Shown: positions 34,873-44,675 of the stretch, piece after piece | How positions within the stretch are numbered: position 1 is the first letter of the stretch | How the letters are laid out: each line of letters begins with the position of its first letter | Source of the DNA: Paenibacillus sp. JNUCC-31 | GTDB taxonomy: Bacteria; Bacillota; Bacilli; Paenibacillales; Paenibacillaceae | Direction of reading: 5' to 3' | DNA: 64,000 bases | NCBI RefSeq assembly: GCF_014844075.1 | Contig: NZ_CP062165.1 | Location: 6,572,001 to 6,636,000 of the forward strand | Position numbers and translations under genes: made by a program | Notes under the pieces: model-generated | The model's input: the letters and a program-made list of their open reading frames with translations, nothing else | Told to the model about the DNA's origin: nothing | The model's database searches: none

Positions 34873-36714
34873 ATGGTGGAACTTCAAGTGACAAACAGCC
34901 CTTTTAATCAGGAACAGATTGAATTGCTCAATCGCCTTATTCCTACATTGAACGATGGACAGAAAACATGGTTAAGCGGATATCTGACAGCCATTCAGGG
35001 GAATGCAGCTGTGACCGCACCCGCTGGTGGGATACAACAGCCTGTACAATCGGCAGGTGCGGCACCTGCAAATACACCGACGGTTTCTCGGGAAGTAACC
35101 GTACTTTTTGGGTCACAAACGGGAAATTCCAGTGGACTATCCAAGAAACTGGCGAAAAAGCTGGAAGAGCAGGGACTCCAGGTGACCCTGTCTGCAATGG
35201 GGGATTTCAAACCAAACGGACTGAAAAAAATAGAGAATCTTCTCATTATTGTCAGCACGCATGGAGAGGGCGAACCGCCGGATAATGCGATTCCGCTGCA
35301 TGAATTCCTGCATAGCAAACGGGCTCCGAAGCTCGATGGACTGCGTTACTCTGTATTGGCTCTGGGAGATACTTCGTATGAGTTCTTCTGCCAGACAGGA
35401 AAGGATTTTGATACTCGCTTGCAAGAGCTTGGCGGAACAGCGCTTGTACCCCGTGTGGACTGTGATGTTGATTTTGATGAAGCGGCAGCAGAGTGGATGA
35501 ATGATGTACTTGCTTCACTCAGCAGCACACCGGCATCTGCGGGGACGGTAACCAGTGAAGCCGTTGGAGCGGCAGGAAGTAGCGATGAATCCGAGTTCAA
35601 CCGGACGAATCCTTTCAAGGCGGAAGTGCTGGAAAATCTGAACTTGAACGGCAGAGGGTCTGACCGGGAGACGCGTCATATTGAGTTGTCTCTGGAGGGC
35701 TCCAATCTGGACTATGAACCGGGCGACAGCCTGGGTGTATACCCTGAGAATCACCCACGACTTGTGGATGAGTTGATTGCAACCATGGAATGGAATGCAG
35801 ATGAGCGCGTTACGGTTAATAAAAGCGGAGAGCAGGTATCTGTGCGTGAAGCACTGCTGCGTTATTTCGAAATTACCGCTGTTACGAAACCGGTTGTTGA
35901 ACAGCTTGCAAAGCTGAGTCCGGATAGCGGACTACCTGCTCTGCTTGCAGATGGTTCGGAATTCCGCAAGGTCATGAACAGCTGTGATCTGCTGGATCTG
36001 GTACAGGATTACGGACTCAAAGGCATTTCGGCGGCTTCCTTCATAGCTGTGCTTCGTAAAATCCCGGCACGTCTATATTCGATCGCAAGCAGTTCGAAGT
36101 CTTTCCCGGATGAAGTTCATCTTACCGTTCGTACCGTACGTTATGAGTCGCATGGCAGAGAGCGCTACGGTGTATGCTCTGTTCATCTGGCTGAACGAAC
36201 CGAAATCGGTGATACATTGCCTGTCTTTATTCAGCAAAATCCAAACTTCAAATTACCCGACAACCCGGATGTTCCAATCATTATGGTCGGTCCTGGTACA
36301 GGTGTAGCTCCGTTCAGATCCTTCCTTGGTGAGCGTGAAGAGACGGGTGCAGAAGGCAAGACGTGGCTGTTCTACGGTGATCAGCATTTCTCCACGGATT
36401 TCCTCTACCAGACCGAATGGCAGCGCTGGCTCAAAGACGGCGTTCTTACGAAGATGGATGTGGCTTTTTCCCGTGATGCGGAAGAGAAAGTATATGTGCA
36501 GCATCGGATGCTGGAACACAGCAAAGAGATGTATCGGTGGATTCAGGACGGTGCAGTTATATATATCTGTGGTGACGAGAAACGAATGGCACATGATGTT
36601 CATGCTGCACTCGCAACAATTCTTGAACAAGAGGGTGGCTTAACACCTGAACAGGCAGCGGAATATCTGACACGGTTGCAACAGGAAAAACGTTATCAGC
36701 GGGATGTGTACTAA
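34873..36714 (+). CDS. cysJ: Assimilatory sulfite reductase (NADPH) flavoprotein subunit
   Basis: A 613-residue diflavin reductase that passes electrons from NADPH through FAD and FMN to the hemoprotein. The flavodoxin domain (about 75-220) has GSQTGNSSG and STHGEGEPPDN. An FAD/connecting domain (235-450) has RLYSIASSSK, and the NADP domain (460-613) has GPGTGVAPFRSFL and ends in DVY as the family does. ATG 34873 gives MVELQVTNSPFNQEQ, matching Bacillus CysJ; the upstream TTG at 34849 has no site. It is followed by cysI after 54 nt. Confidence 0.96.
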   Translation: MVELQVTNSPFNQEQIELLNRLIPTLNDGQKTWLSGYLTAIQGNAAVTAPAGGIQQPVQSAGAAPANTPTVSREVTVLFGSQTGNSSGLSKKLAKKLEEQGLQVTLSAMGDFKPNGLKKIENLLIIVSTHGEGEPPDNAIPLHEFLHSKRAPKLDGLRYSVLALGDTSYEFFCQTGKDFDTRLQELGGTALVPRVDCDVDFDEAAAEWMNDVLASLSSTPASAGTVTSEAVGAAGSSDESEFNRTNPFKAEVLENLNLNGRGSDRETRHIELSLEGSNLDYEPGDSLGVYPENHPRLVDELIATMEWNADERVTVNKSGEQVSVREALLRYFEITAVTKPVVEQLAKLSPDSGLPALLADGSEFRKVMNSCDLLDLVQDYGLKGISAASFIAVLRKIPARLYSIASSSKSFPDEVHLTVRTVRYESHGRERYGVCSVHLAERTEIGDTLPVFIQQNPNFKLPDNPDVPIIMVGPGTGVAPFRSFLGEREETGAEGKTWLFYGDQHFSTDFLYQTEWQRWLKDGVLTKMDVAFSRDAEEKVYVQHRMLEHSKEMYRWIQDGAVIYICGDEKRMAHDVHAALATILEQEGGLTPEQAAEYLTRLQQEKRYQRDVY

Positions 36715-36768
36715 TTCCAGAACATGTGGCGGATAAGGTATCCCGTGGATACGAGAGGAGAAAGCAGC

Positions 36769-38490
36769 ATGGCTTATAATAACTTACTTAACCCGCAGCG
36801 TGTGAACAGCGATGTGGAAGATATAAAGATCAAAAGTGACTACTTGCGCGGAAGTCTGACTGAAACACTGGCAGATCGAATCAGTGGAGCGATTCCGGAG
36901 GATGATAACCGCCTGATGAAACATCACGGAAGTTATATGCAAGACGACCGTGACTTGCGTAATGAGCGGAATAAATCCAAATTGGAGCCTGCCTACCAAT
37001 TCATGTTGCGTGTGCGTGCTTCGGGAGGAATCGTTACACCCGAGCAGTGGCTGATGATGGATCGTGTTGCGCATAAATATGCGAATGAGACGATTCGTCT
37101 GACGACACGCCAGTCATTTCAACTGCATGGTGTCCTCAAATGGGACCTCAAAAATACCATTCGTGAAGTGAATGATTCGTTGCTCAGCACCCTTGCTGCG
37201 TGTGGCGACGTCAACCGGAACGTGATGTGCAACCCGAATCCGGATCAATCGGATATTCATGCCGAAGTATATGAATGGGCATGCCAGGTGAGCAATCATC
37301 TGGACCCACGTACCCGTGCTTATCATGAACTGTGGCTGGATGGGGAGAAAGTTATCGATTCTCAGGACAACGATGAAGAAGTAGAACCGATTTACGGCAA
37401 AGTGTATTTGCCGCGTAAGTTCAAAATTGGGATTGCCGTTCCACCATCCAATGATGTAGATGTGTTCTCTCAGGATCTCGGCTTTATCGCTATTGTAGAG
37501 AACGGCAAGCTGCAAGGCTTCAACGTTTCTGTCGGCGGTGGTATGGGGATGTCTCATGGTGATCCGAAGACTTATCCTCAGGTCTCCAAAGTCATTGGTT
37601 TCTGCACACCAGAGCAAATGATTGATGTCGCGGAGAAAACGGTAATGATTCAGCGTGATTATGGGGATCGTGCAGTTCGTAAGCATGCCCGTTTTAAATA
37701 TACAATCGATGACCGCGGCTTGGCTTGGTTCGTGGAGGAACTAACCAGTCGTCTCGGTTGGAAGCTGGATGCGGCGCGCGAATTCCATTTTGATCATAAT
37801 GGAGATCGTTACGGTTGGGTGAAAGGCAGCAACGGCAGATGGCACTACACATTGTTCATTCAAAATGGACGAGTGAAGGATGTGGACGGTTATCCACTCA
37901 TGACGGGCTTGCGTGAAATTGCGAAAGTTCATACTGGAGATTTCCGCCTGACTGCCAACCAAAACCTGATTATTGGTAATGTAAGCAGCCAGAAGAAGAA
38001 AAAAATTGAGGCGCTGATTGAGCAATACAATCTGACGGATGGTGCTCATTACTCGGCACTCCGGAGAAGTTCCATGGCCTGTGTTGCTCTTCCGACCTGC
38101 GGCCTTGCGATGGCGGAGTCCGAACGATATCTGCCTTCTCTGATCGACAAGCTTGAGCCTGTTCTGGACGAAGCGGGACTGAGAGACGAAGAGATTGTTA
38201 TTCGTATGACAGGTTGCCCGAACGGCTGTGCAAGACCGATGTTGGCCGAGATTTCGTTTATCGGTAAAGCTCCGGGCAAATACAATATGTATCTTGGGGG
38301 AAGTTTTACCGGGCATCGCCTGAACAAATTGTACAAAGAAAATATTGGCGAAAAAGAAATTTTGGATACATTGACTCCGATGGTGAATCAGTATGCCAAA
38401 GAGCGCAATGAGGGAGAGCATTTCGGGGATTTCGTTATTCGTGCAGGTTATGTGCCTGAAGTGCTGGACGGTCAGCAGTTTCATGCCTGA
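36769..38490 (+). CDS. cysI: Assimilatory sulfite reductase hemoprotein subunit
   Basis: A 573-residue siroheme and 4Fe-4S enzyme that reduces sulfite to sulfide with six electrons. The cluster cysteines are in CVALPTC (near 437-443) and [10 protein letters not shown] (near 481-489). [13 protein letters not shown] (near 104-116) and the [11 protein letters not shown] loop are siroheme-side signatures. ATG 36769 has AGAGGAG 8 nt upstream; the longer frame from 36724 lacks this. The length equals Bacillus CysI. It is the partner of cysJ in a two-gene operon. Confidence 0.96.
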   Translation: MAYNNLLNPQRVNSDVEDIKIKSDYLRGSLTETLADRISGAIPEDDNRLMKHHGSYMQDDRDLRNERNKSKLEPAYQFMLRVRASGGIVTPEQWLMMDRVAHKYANETIRLTTRQSFQLHGVLKWDLKNTIREVNDSLLSTLAACGDVNRNVMCNPNPDQSDIHAEVYEWACQVSNHLDPRTRAYHELWLDGEKVIDSQDNDEEVEPIYGKVYLPRKFKIGIAVPPSNDVDVFSQDLGFIAIVENGKLQGFNVSVGGGMGMSHGDPKTYPQVSKVIGFCTPEQMIDVAEKTVMIQRDYGDRAVRKHARFKYTIDDRGLAWFVEELTSRLGWKLDAAREFHFDHNGDRYGWVKGSNGRWHYTLFIQNGRVKDVDGYPLMTGLREIAKVHTGDFRLTANQNLIIGNVSSQKKKKIEALIEQYNLTDGAHYSALRRSSMACVALPTCGLAMAESERYLPSLIDKLEPVLDEAGLRDEEIVIRMTGCPNGCARPMLAEISFIGKAPGKYNMYLGGSFTGHRLNKLYKENIGEKEILDTLTPMVNQYAKERNEGEHFGDFVIRAGYVPEVLDGQQFHA

Positions 38491-38505
38491 TTAGTTTATG
38501 TTGTG

Positions 38506-38538
38506 CAAAGAAGCATTCCCTAGGGAGGTGCTTCTTTG
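38506..38538 (+). terminator. Probable terminator of cysJI
   Basis: CAAAGAAGCA pairs with TGCTTCTTTG, and the loop carries palindromic CCCTAGGG. The following sequence is GCG rather than a U run, so efficiency is uncertain. Confidence 0.5.
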
Positions 38539-38688
38539 GCGTTTATGGAACTAAACTTAAAATTTTGAACGTTAGGTCTACTTGTCTTTTACCATTTTTT
38601 CGTGAGTCTAAACTTGTTGAAGTACGCCCAACAAGATATAATGACAAAGTAGAAAGCAGATTATATGTTGAAAGTGAGCGGAAACGAT

Positions 38689-39405
38689 ATGGGTCGTAAG
38701 TGGAATAATATTAAAGAAAAAAAAGCTTCAAAAGATGCAAATACAAGCCGGGTCTATGCCAAATTCGGCGTTGAGATTTATGTAGCTGCCAAGAAGGGCG
38801 AACCGGACCCGGAGGCGAACCGCGCACTGAAAGTCGTGCTGGAACGTGCCAAAACGTATAACGTACCCAAAGCGATTATCGATCGCGCCATGGAAAAAGC
38901 AAAAGGCAGCGGGGACGAGAACTATGAAGAACTGCGTTATGAAGGTTTCGGGCCCAATGGTGCCATGGTTATCGTGGATGCCCTTACCAACAACGTGAAT
39001 CGTACAGCACCGGAAGTGCGCTCCGCATTTAACAAAAACGCGGGTAACATGGGTGTGAGTGGTTCTGTTGCTTATATGTTTGATCCAACTGCGGTAATCG
39101 GGGTTGAAGGTAAAAATTCGGAAGAAGTACTTGAAATCCTGCTTGAAGCAGATGTGGATGTACGTGATATCGTGGATGAGGACGAGTCGGTTATCGTCTA
39201 CGCCGAGCCAGATCAATTCCATGCGGTTCAAGAAGCATTTAAAGCTGCGGGTGTTACTGAGTTCACCGTAGCCGAGCTGACGATGCTGGCGCAAAACCAT
39301 ATTGAACTTCCAGAGGATGCACAAGCTCAGTTCGAGAAACTGATCGATGCCCTGGAAGACCTTGAAGATGTTCAGCAAGTGTACCATAACGTAGAGTTCG
39401 TTTAA
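38689..39405 (+). CDS. yeeI: YebC/PmpR-family regulator (YeeI-like)
   Basis: A 239-residue protein of the YebC/TACO1 family. It starts [16 protein letters not shown], the short N terminus of Bacillus YeeI rather than the MAGHSKW form of Yeb[30 protein letters not shown] and the final [18 protein letters not shown] are characteristic. ATG 38689 is chosen over the TTG/ATG at 38665 because it matches family starts. YebC-type proteins act on DNA or relieve ribosome stalling at proline tracts. Single gene with its own terminator. Confidence 0.93.
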   Translation: MGRKWNNIKEKKASKDANTSRVYAKFGVEIYVAAKKGEPDPEANRALKVVLERAKTYNVPKAIIDRAMEKAKGSGDENYEELRYEGFGPNGAMVIVDALTNNVNRTAPEVRSAFNKNAGNMGVSGSVAYMFDPTAVIGVEGKNSEEVLEILLEADVDVRDIVDEDESVIVYAEPDQFHAVQEAFKAAGVTEFTVAELTMLAQNHIELPEDAQAQFEKLIDALEDLEDVQQVYHNVEFV

Positions 39406-39433
39406 GCGAATTGAACGATACATGGTCAATGGC

Positions 39434-39484
39434 CAAAAAGAGTGTCTAGCCAATCAACGGGATTGGACAGACACTCTTTTTTTA
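39434..39484. terminator. Terminator between the yeeI-like and DMT genes
   Basis: AAAAAGAGTGTCT pairs with AGACACTCTTTTTTT over a loop holding CCAATC/GATTGG. A run on one side and T run on the other suit both converging genes. Confidence 0.85.
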
Positions 39485-39492
39485 TTGTTCTC

Positions 39493-39981
39493 CTAGGAGT
39501 CGGATTGCCATGCACCAGGAGATTTTTTCGATTTTGCCGATTTGCTGCCGCCAAACTTGAATAATACGATGCCGCCGACGATGACAAGAACCCCTAGAAG
39601 TTGGTTCCACGAAAATGGAATTTGCTCCAGTCCAAGCCACCCCATGGAATCAAAGAGCAGGGCGAAACTTAGCTGGGATGTGAGTACAATGGAGATGGCA
39701 AAGGTGGGGCCGAGCAGCTTCATGCCCTGAACGAGACAGAAGACCACCCCAACCCCAATCGCTCCGCTAAGCCAATACCAGGGCTGCATATGTTGGAAGC
39801 TGAACGTATTTTTGCCCTCCACCAGCAGAGAAATCAGAAACGAAGCAATAAATCCGGTGAAAAGCACCATCGTTGTCGTGGACCACGAGCCAGTACGTTC
39901 ATTTACCTTACTATTAAAGATGGTCTGCAGACTGACCAGAGAACCTGCCAGTAACGCAAGCAAAATACCTGTAATGATCAT
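39493..39981 (-). CDS. Half-size DMT transporter (DUF606/YdcZ family)
   Basis: A 162-residue protein with five predicted helices (about 3-22, 36-56, 68-90, 97-115, 126-143) and a basic cytosolic tail. GSLVSLQTIFNSKVN and LGPTFAISIVLTSQLSFALLFD match the DUF606 family. These are half-size members of the drug/metabolite superfamily and are expected to work as dimers. It lies 14 nt downstream of the Crp-type regulator, with a second family member on the other side of that gene. Substrate unknown. Confidence 0.85.
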   Translation of the reverse strand: MIITGILLALLAGSLVSLQTIFNSKVNERTGSWSTTTMVLFTGFIASFLISLLVEGKNTFSFQHMQPWYWLSGAIGVGVVFCLVQGMKLLGPTFAISIVLTSQLSFALLFDSMGWLGLEQIPFSWNQLLGVLVIVGGIVLFKFGGSKSAKSKKSPGAWQSDS

Positions 39982-39995
39982 AGATGTAGCTCTCC

Positions 39996-40694
39996 TTATT
40001 CATAGATGTTGTGCCCCGCCACTTCTGCCAGACCTGCCCGATCTTTGACCATTATAAATCCCTGATCCCGCATGATTAATCCCTCCTCACACAGTTTCTG
40101 AATCACCCGATTCAAATGCCGATAGCTCGTACCGATCAGATTCGCAATATCCGTCAGATTGAAGGCGTCCAGTTCTTCGTGGACAACTGTTCCTGCTTCT
40201 TCGGTAGAGATGGAGAGCAAATAGCTGGCTAATCGAACCTCGACCGGATACATCAGGTTAAAATTGGAGAAGTTCGAATCAATATAAAACTTGTGGGATA
40301 TGATTTTGAGCAAAAATTTCAACAGAGGTGCATACTCGCTGGCATGTTCAGCCAGCCATTTATAATGAATGCGCAGCATCACGACAGGTGAGACGGCCTG
40401 TACGGTGTTGACGATGTTGCTTTCCCGAACGTACTCGATATCACCAACCACCTCTAACGGTGTCTTGAAGCAAAGCACAAGTGTTTTATCCTGAGATGAG
40501 GTCGTGAAGATTTTGATCTTCCCTTCAACCAGTACGTACAAATATTCGGATAATTCCCCTTCGCGGCAGATCAATTCACACTTCTCGAAGTGGCATAATG
40601 TCATATGTGGACGCAGGGGCTCGTGAAATACCGATTCGAGTTGATACTGCTTCAAATAGTGTAACAATTGATGCTCATCCTGGATTTCTTCCAT
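39996..40694 (-). CDS. Crp/Fnr-family transcriptional regulator (YeiL-like)
   Basis: A 232-residue regulator. A cyclic-nucleotide-binding-like beta roll (about 25-120: CELICREGELSEYLYVLVEGKIKIF) and dimer helix lead to a C-terminal HTH (FNLTDIANLIGTSYRHLNRVIQKLCEEGLI, near 180-210). There are no clustered cysteines for an Fe-S cluster, so it is not FNR-like. The start is ATG 40694 behind GGGGGTG; the TTG at 40724 lacks a site. It is sandwiched between two half-size DMT genes on the same strand (34 nt and 14 nt gaps), forming a three-gene unit. Confidence 0.88.
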   Translation of the reverse strand: MEEIQDEHQLLHYLKQYQLESVFHEPLRPHMTLCHFEKCELICREGELSEYLYVLVEGKIKIFTTSSQDKTLVLCFKTPLEVVGDIEYVRESNIVNTVQAVSPVVMLRIHYKWLAEHASEYAPLLKFLLKIISHKFYIDSNFSNFNLMYPVEVRLASYLLSISTEEAGTVVHEELDAFNLTDIANLIGTSYRHLNRVIQKLCEEGLIMRDQGFIMVKDRAGLAEVAGHNIYE

Positions 40695-40728
40695 AACGTA
40701 TTTCACCCCCGACTTTATACTCAACCAG

Positions 40729-41154
40729 CTATAGTTTCATAATAATGACGCCCGTCACCATTAAGGCTATACCCAGAAATTGCGGTAGTTTCATTTTCTG
40801 CTTCACAACATCAAACCATCCGTTACTGTCGACCATAAAGGTCAGGAACAGCTGGGCAATCAACAGGGCGGAGATCGTAAACGTTACCCCGATTTGCTGG
40901 ATTGCCGTAACTTCACTAAAAATGATAACTGCTCCAAATGCACCTCCCGCAAGGTACATGGGTTTCACTTGCTTTAATCCTTGTAGATTGATGTCACGTA
41001 CAAACACTAGAATCAGAGCCGCCAGTATGAACCCGGTGAGCTGGGTAATCGTTGCGGCTTGCCAGGTGCCCATGTCCGTACTGATTCGGGTATTGGCAAC
41101 CCCTTGCAGGGTGATACATGCACCGCCTAATAGTGCAAAAATAATTCCTCTCAT
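40729..41154 (-). CDS. Half-size DMT transporter (DUF606/YdcZ family)
   Basis: A 141-residue protein with five helices, similar in layout to the gene at 39493: GGACITLQGVANTRI, then IQQIGVTFTISALLIAQLFLTFMVD. GGAGAG lies before ATG 41154. It is the first gene of the three-gene unit DMT-Crp-DMT. The two DMT halves probably assemble with each other in opposite membrane orientations. Confidence 0.85.
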   Translation of the reverse strand: MRGIIFALLGGACITLQGVANTRISTDMGTWQAATITQLTGFILAALILVFVRDINLQGLKQVKPMYLAGGAFGAVIIFSEVTAIQQIGVTFTISALLIAQLFLTFMVDSNGWFDVVKQKMKLPQFLGIALMVTGVIIMKL

Positions 41155-41258
41155 GGTGGTACTCTCCTTGTCGCATCATTACTTCTTCGATTTCTATTAA
41201 ATGATAAATTCACTCGAAAAGCCAAGGACAAATGTCCTCAGCTTGGAATTTACCGCAT

Positions 41259-42056
41259 CTAAAGTACTCTGTATACAGGTTGCTCTCCTACAAAGTGAAC
41301 AGGCAGTTCAGGAAAGTTCTTCGCCATTCTCTCTGCTAACATTTTCATACCGGAAGCCTCACTTTCGGCATGTCCCATCATAATAAGAGCCTTTTGTTTT
41401 CCTTGTTGCACAGCATCACGGATGTACTCCGGTGTTTCCCATTCAAATCCTTCACCTGCGATAATGAGATCCAGTCCTTCGTCTTGCAGCAGGGGAATGG
41501 TCAGATGACCGTTTCCTCGAAAACCGACCAGAATTGCTGCACGTGTGCAGATCATTGTTGGACTGCCGACCACCCGCACATATTCTATTCCAAGTTTATT
41601 TTTAATATGGTGGACAATATCTTCGACTGTTGTTCCTCCCGGAAGGGATAGAATGTCGGTTTCCGGTCTTCTTTGCTCTACATAAGATGACCATCCTAAT
41701 GCATGAACCAATCCTTCCGTAATGCCATCCGGTTGATAGCGGTGAATGGCATCATGACAGCGATAGATGGCGATACCCGCTTCGTTGATCAGACTATTTT
41801 TCGTGTTATAGACAGGATCTTCGGCAAGCCAATCGGTATGGCTATGATGGTTATAGAAGGGAGGCTCATGAGCGATAATTAGATTAACTCCACGCTGTAT
41901 CGCATGCTCAATTACATGTTGTGTAGGCATAAAAGTTACAAAGACGCCTGTGACCTTCTGACTGGGAGAGCCCGTAATCAATTGATCCACCGTGTTTTCA
42001 GGAAACTCAACTTCGGTAGTAAGGTGGTCTATAATGTGTTGAATGGTTATATTCAT
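41259..42056 (-). CDS. NIF3-like dinuclear metal-binding protein (DUF34)
   Basis: A 265-residue NIF3-family protein. The metal motifs are seen: IIAHEPPFYNH (near 64-74, His/Glu/His), DAIHRYQPDG (near 101-110) and the late MGHAESEASGM motif (near 228-238). Length is typical of short NIF3 proteins without the PII insert. ATG 42056 has GGAGGAATG upstream; the frame is open to 42098 without a site. The family has been linked to GTP cyclohydrolase-like or metal-insertion roles but remains poorly defined. It is divergent from the heme oxygenase gene. Confidence 0.9.
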   Translation of the reverse strand: MNITIQHIIDHLTTEVEFPENTVDQLITGSPSQKVTGVFVTFMPTQHVIEHAIQRGVNLIIAHEPPFYNHHSHTDWLAEDPVYNTKNSLINEAGIAIYRCHDAIHRYQPDGITEGLVHALGWSSYVEQRRPETDILSLPGGTTVEDIVHHIKNKLGIEYVRVVGSPTMICTRAAILVGFRGNGHLTIPLLQDEGLDLIIAGEGFEWETPEYIRDAVQQGKQKALIMMGHAESEASGMKMLAERMAKNFPELPVHFVGEQPVYRVL

Positions 42057-42250
42057 ATGTAACATTCCTCCAATAACAGGATATGCCCAGTGTATCATGT
42101 TGATGGAAGAACAGCATTATGGATATGCCTTTTCTGATGATCAGATTCATATCGTTTTCTCGTACAAGAAAAAGTATACTTATATAGAACCTTTATACAC
42201 ATTAAATGGAGTAGCCACGACAACCCTAGACTTGGAAAGGTGATGATTAT

Positions 42251-42850
42251 ATGACAGCCAGTACCATTATGGAACGTCTGAAGAGTGAGACGGCTCATTA
42301 TCACAGACAAGTGGAACAGAACGAATATGCCAGGGCTATTATGAATCAAACCATTAGCCTGGGAGCGTATAAGAAATATCTGGAGAAATTTTACGGGTTC
42401 CTGAAACCATTGGAAGATCAGGCGGTACAGCTACCATTCTGGGATAGCACGGGACTGGATATCGGGATTAGAGGTAAAGCGACTTTGCTTGAAAATGACC
42501 TGCGGAATCTTGGCGACAGTGAAGAGGAAATCAGTCAGGTTCCTTTATGTAAAGACCTTCCGGATATCTCGACACCTGCCAGATTGTTCGGTTATTTATA
42601 TGTCATTGAAGGATCTACCAACGGAGGTCAGATCATGACCAAACGATTGTCACAGTTCCTGCCAATTGAAGCGGATCGGGGTTTGGAATATTTTAATGCC
42701 TATGGCACGGAAACGAGAACTAGATGGGCCGAGTTCACGGAGCTGCTCCGCCAGTCCATTTCCAGGGAAGGAGATCATGACATGATGGTGCATACGGCTT
42801 CGGAAACATTCCGTTTGCTTGATCAATGGATTTGTACAGATACATTATAA
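42251..42850 (+). CDS. Biliverdin-producing heme oxygenase
   Basis: A 199-residue all-helical enzyme that opens heme to biliverdin, CO and iron. The proximal histidine lies in ETAHYHRQVE near residue 16-18, and the distal flexible helix reads YVIEGSTNGGQIM (near 117-129), as in HemO/BphO proteins. AAAGGTGATG precedes ATG 42251. No bacteriophytochrome or heme-uptake gene lies in the window, so the purpose (iron recovery or bilin supply) is open. Single gene with a terminator. Confidence 0.88.
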   Translation: MTASTIMERLKSETAHYHRQVEQNEYARAIMNQTISLGAYKKYLEKFYGFLKPLEDQAVQLPFWDSTGLDIGIRGKATLLENDLRNLGDSEEEISQVPLCKDLPDISTPARLFGYLYVIEGSTNGGQIMTKRLSQFLPIEADRGLEYFNAYGTETRTRWAEFTELLRQSISREGDHDMMVHTASETFRLLDQWICTDTL

Positions 42851-42920
42851 AATGAATTCGCAAAACGAAATTCTGAATGCCTTATTGAAGTGATATAGGA
42901 TATAGTAATACCGTATAGAG

Positions 42921-42966
42921 GAGTGTGGGTTAAACTGGATATCAGTTTGAACCGCATCTCTTTTTT
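42921..42966 (+). terminator. Terminator of the heme oxygenase gene
   Basis: GAG.TGTGGGTTAAACTG pairs with CAGTTTGAACCGCATCTC (with wobble pairs and a bulge), followed by TTTTTT. Confidence 0.75.
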
Positions 42967-43014
42967 GTTGTTAAAGGGAAAGTCCTATTTTCGCCACCGC
43001 AGACACAAAACAAG

Positions 43015-43023
43015 TGCTATAAT
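43015..43023 (+). promoter_or_regulatory. Extended -10 promoter of the TerB/ATPase/helicase operon
   Basis: TGCTATAAT (TG at 43015 and TATAAT at 43018-43023) lies 58 nt before ATG 43082. No good -35 box is seen at 17 nt, which fits an extended -10 promoter. Confidence 0.5.
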
Positions 43024-43081
43024 GAGGCATATGGATACACCTGTTCGTATTCTTTGGTGAAGGATGGTGAAATAGAGTTCG

Positions 43082-44668
43082 ATGAAAGAGGATTCAAGAC
43101 AACTGGAATTTATGGAGATAGATTTAAGTGAGGAGCCAGAGACAGCTGCTGTTCCCGTTCCTGATCGTTCAACGATTGTCCGTGTTGATCTCAATCCAAC
43201 ATTGTCAGGCGGCATATTGTCTTCGGAGAGACGATTTGTGGAGGAGGCGAGGCAGCTCGCAGAGGTGGAGGGGGAGGAAGCTCCATGGGTTCCTTTCATG
43301 AGTTATTGGCCGACCTATGGTGTTATGAATGCACCCCAACGCAAGTGGTATATGTATTGGAGGACCGAAGTGCGGCAAGGGCGATTCCCGGATACGGATC
43401 TCTCCTATCTGTTTGTTCACATTTATGAGCTGATTAACGGAATTGGTTGGCAGGAGCCCCAATCTGGTTATGATCAATTAAAAGAACTGTGGATCAACTA
43501 CCGTGAACGCCTTCTGCAACTGGATGTGTATATGCAGGAGTGGATCATTGATTATGGACTGGTACACAAGCTGAATATGTCCATTTCCGAGATGGTGGAC
43601 CTCACTAGCGGATATCTGCCCATGGAGGTTCTGGATATGGAGTTGCAACGGCTGCTGAACAATCATATATCGGACATCTCGCTGAAACTGCTACAACGAT
43701 ACTACGATTACGACATAACACTCAGCAAATTTTACAGGGATGGCGGCAAAGAAGTGCTGGAAAAGTACATTCCGCGAGTGATGTCTTTGGTCGATTCTTA
43801 TCTTCTGCGCACACGCGAGGCGGGGATATTAGATCAGTTTGAACTACTGAATAAGGAACGGACCATGGAACGCATGCTGTTTTGCAAAGCTGTATATGAC
43901 GACTCCATATATGGTAAATCGGTTCAGCTTACATACGTGCCGATTGGAGAGCATGCCGATTTTGTTCAGTTCGTAACCCGCATATTTCGATGTACCGAAA
44001 ATAAATGTCGTGAACTGCTCGGTTTCAGAGGGCGACTTCGCGGAAAGACCCTTGAACCTGAGCTTGCAAATGTGATTGAACGTTACTTGGACAAAGCCTT
44101 TGCAGCCGAACACGTGCCAGCGGTAGAGCAACCGTTGATCCAAATTGATACAGAGAAACTTGCATCGTTGCAGCAGGAAAGCGAGTATGTACGGAGAGCG
44201 CTCATGATTGAGGAAGATCCGGTTTGCGAAGATGGGAATAGGGGAGCGACGTTGTTAATCCCGAATTCAGTTCACGAAACGGATGATGTAAAAGAAATAC
44301 AACAAGATACGAAGGCGTGCACCCAGCAGGAGCCGTGCGTTGAAGTCCACATTAGCACTTCCGAAGGACAAGCGGGCACGGAGCCATTGACTCTGCAATG
44401 GGAGGCAGCCTCTTCTGCTGATCTGGATGAAGAATGGGCACATTTCTCAGGGATGCTCTCTCCTCAGCATGTACAGGCCATCCATGCCCTGCTTGGCGAT
44501 AATCCGGATACGGAGCTAATGCGAGTTGCTGAGCGTTATGGCACGATGCCTGCACTTCTGCTGGATGAAATAAATGATGTGGCTATGGAAACGATTGGTG
44601 ATCTGCTGGTAGAAGGGGATCGCCTGGTTTCGGAATATATGAATGTGTTTGAACAAGTGAAGAGGTGA
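43082..44668 (+). CDS. TerB_N / TerB_C domain protein
   Basis: A 528-residue protein. Residues about 60-280 form a TerB_N domain, with its aromatic opening WVPFMSYWPTYGVMNAPQRKWYMYWR (shown here only in part: WVPFMSYWPTYG). Residues about 440-525 form TerB_C, with LLGDNPDTEL, LLLDEINDVAMETIGD and a final helix. A low-complexity stretch (about 350-430) links them. The central TerB helical domain itself is not obvious. The family occurs in ter-type stress and phage-related gene clusters. It is the first gene of a tight operon with an ATPase and a helicase (7 nt gap). The start site is weak (AAGGATGGTG, 12 nt away). Confidence 0.85.
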   Translation: MKEDSRQLEFMEIDLSEEPETAAVPVPDRSTIVRVDLNPTLSGGILSSERRFVEEARQLAEVEGEEAPWVPFMSYWPTYGVMNAPQRKWYMYWRTEVRQGRFPDTDLSYLFVHIYELINGIGWQEPQSGYDQLKELWINYRERLLQLDVYMQEWIIDYGLVHKLNMSISEMVDLTSGYLPMEVLDMELQRLLNNHISDISLKLLQRYYDYDITLSKFYRDGGKEVLEKYIPRVMSLVDSYLLRTREAGILDQFELLNKERTMERMLFCKAVYDDSIYGKSVQLTYVPIGEHADFVQFVTRIFRCTENKCRELLGFRGRLRGKTLEPELANVIERYLDKAFAAEHVPAVEQPLIQIDTEKLASLQQESEYVRRALMIEEDPVCEDGNRGATLLIPNSVHETDDVKEIQQDTKACTQQEPCVEVHISTSEGQAGTEPLTLQWEAASSADLDEEWAHFSGMLSPQHVQAIHALLGDNPDTELMRVAERYGTMPALLLDEINDVAMETIGDLLVEGDRLVSEYMNVFEQVKR

Positions 44669-44675
44669 TAGGATA

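Noticed and set aside
37741..38484. A 247-codon minus-strand ORF inside cysI
   Set aside because: It is antisense to a well-conserved gene, has no ribosome-binding site and its product resembles nothing. It is a frame shadow.
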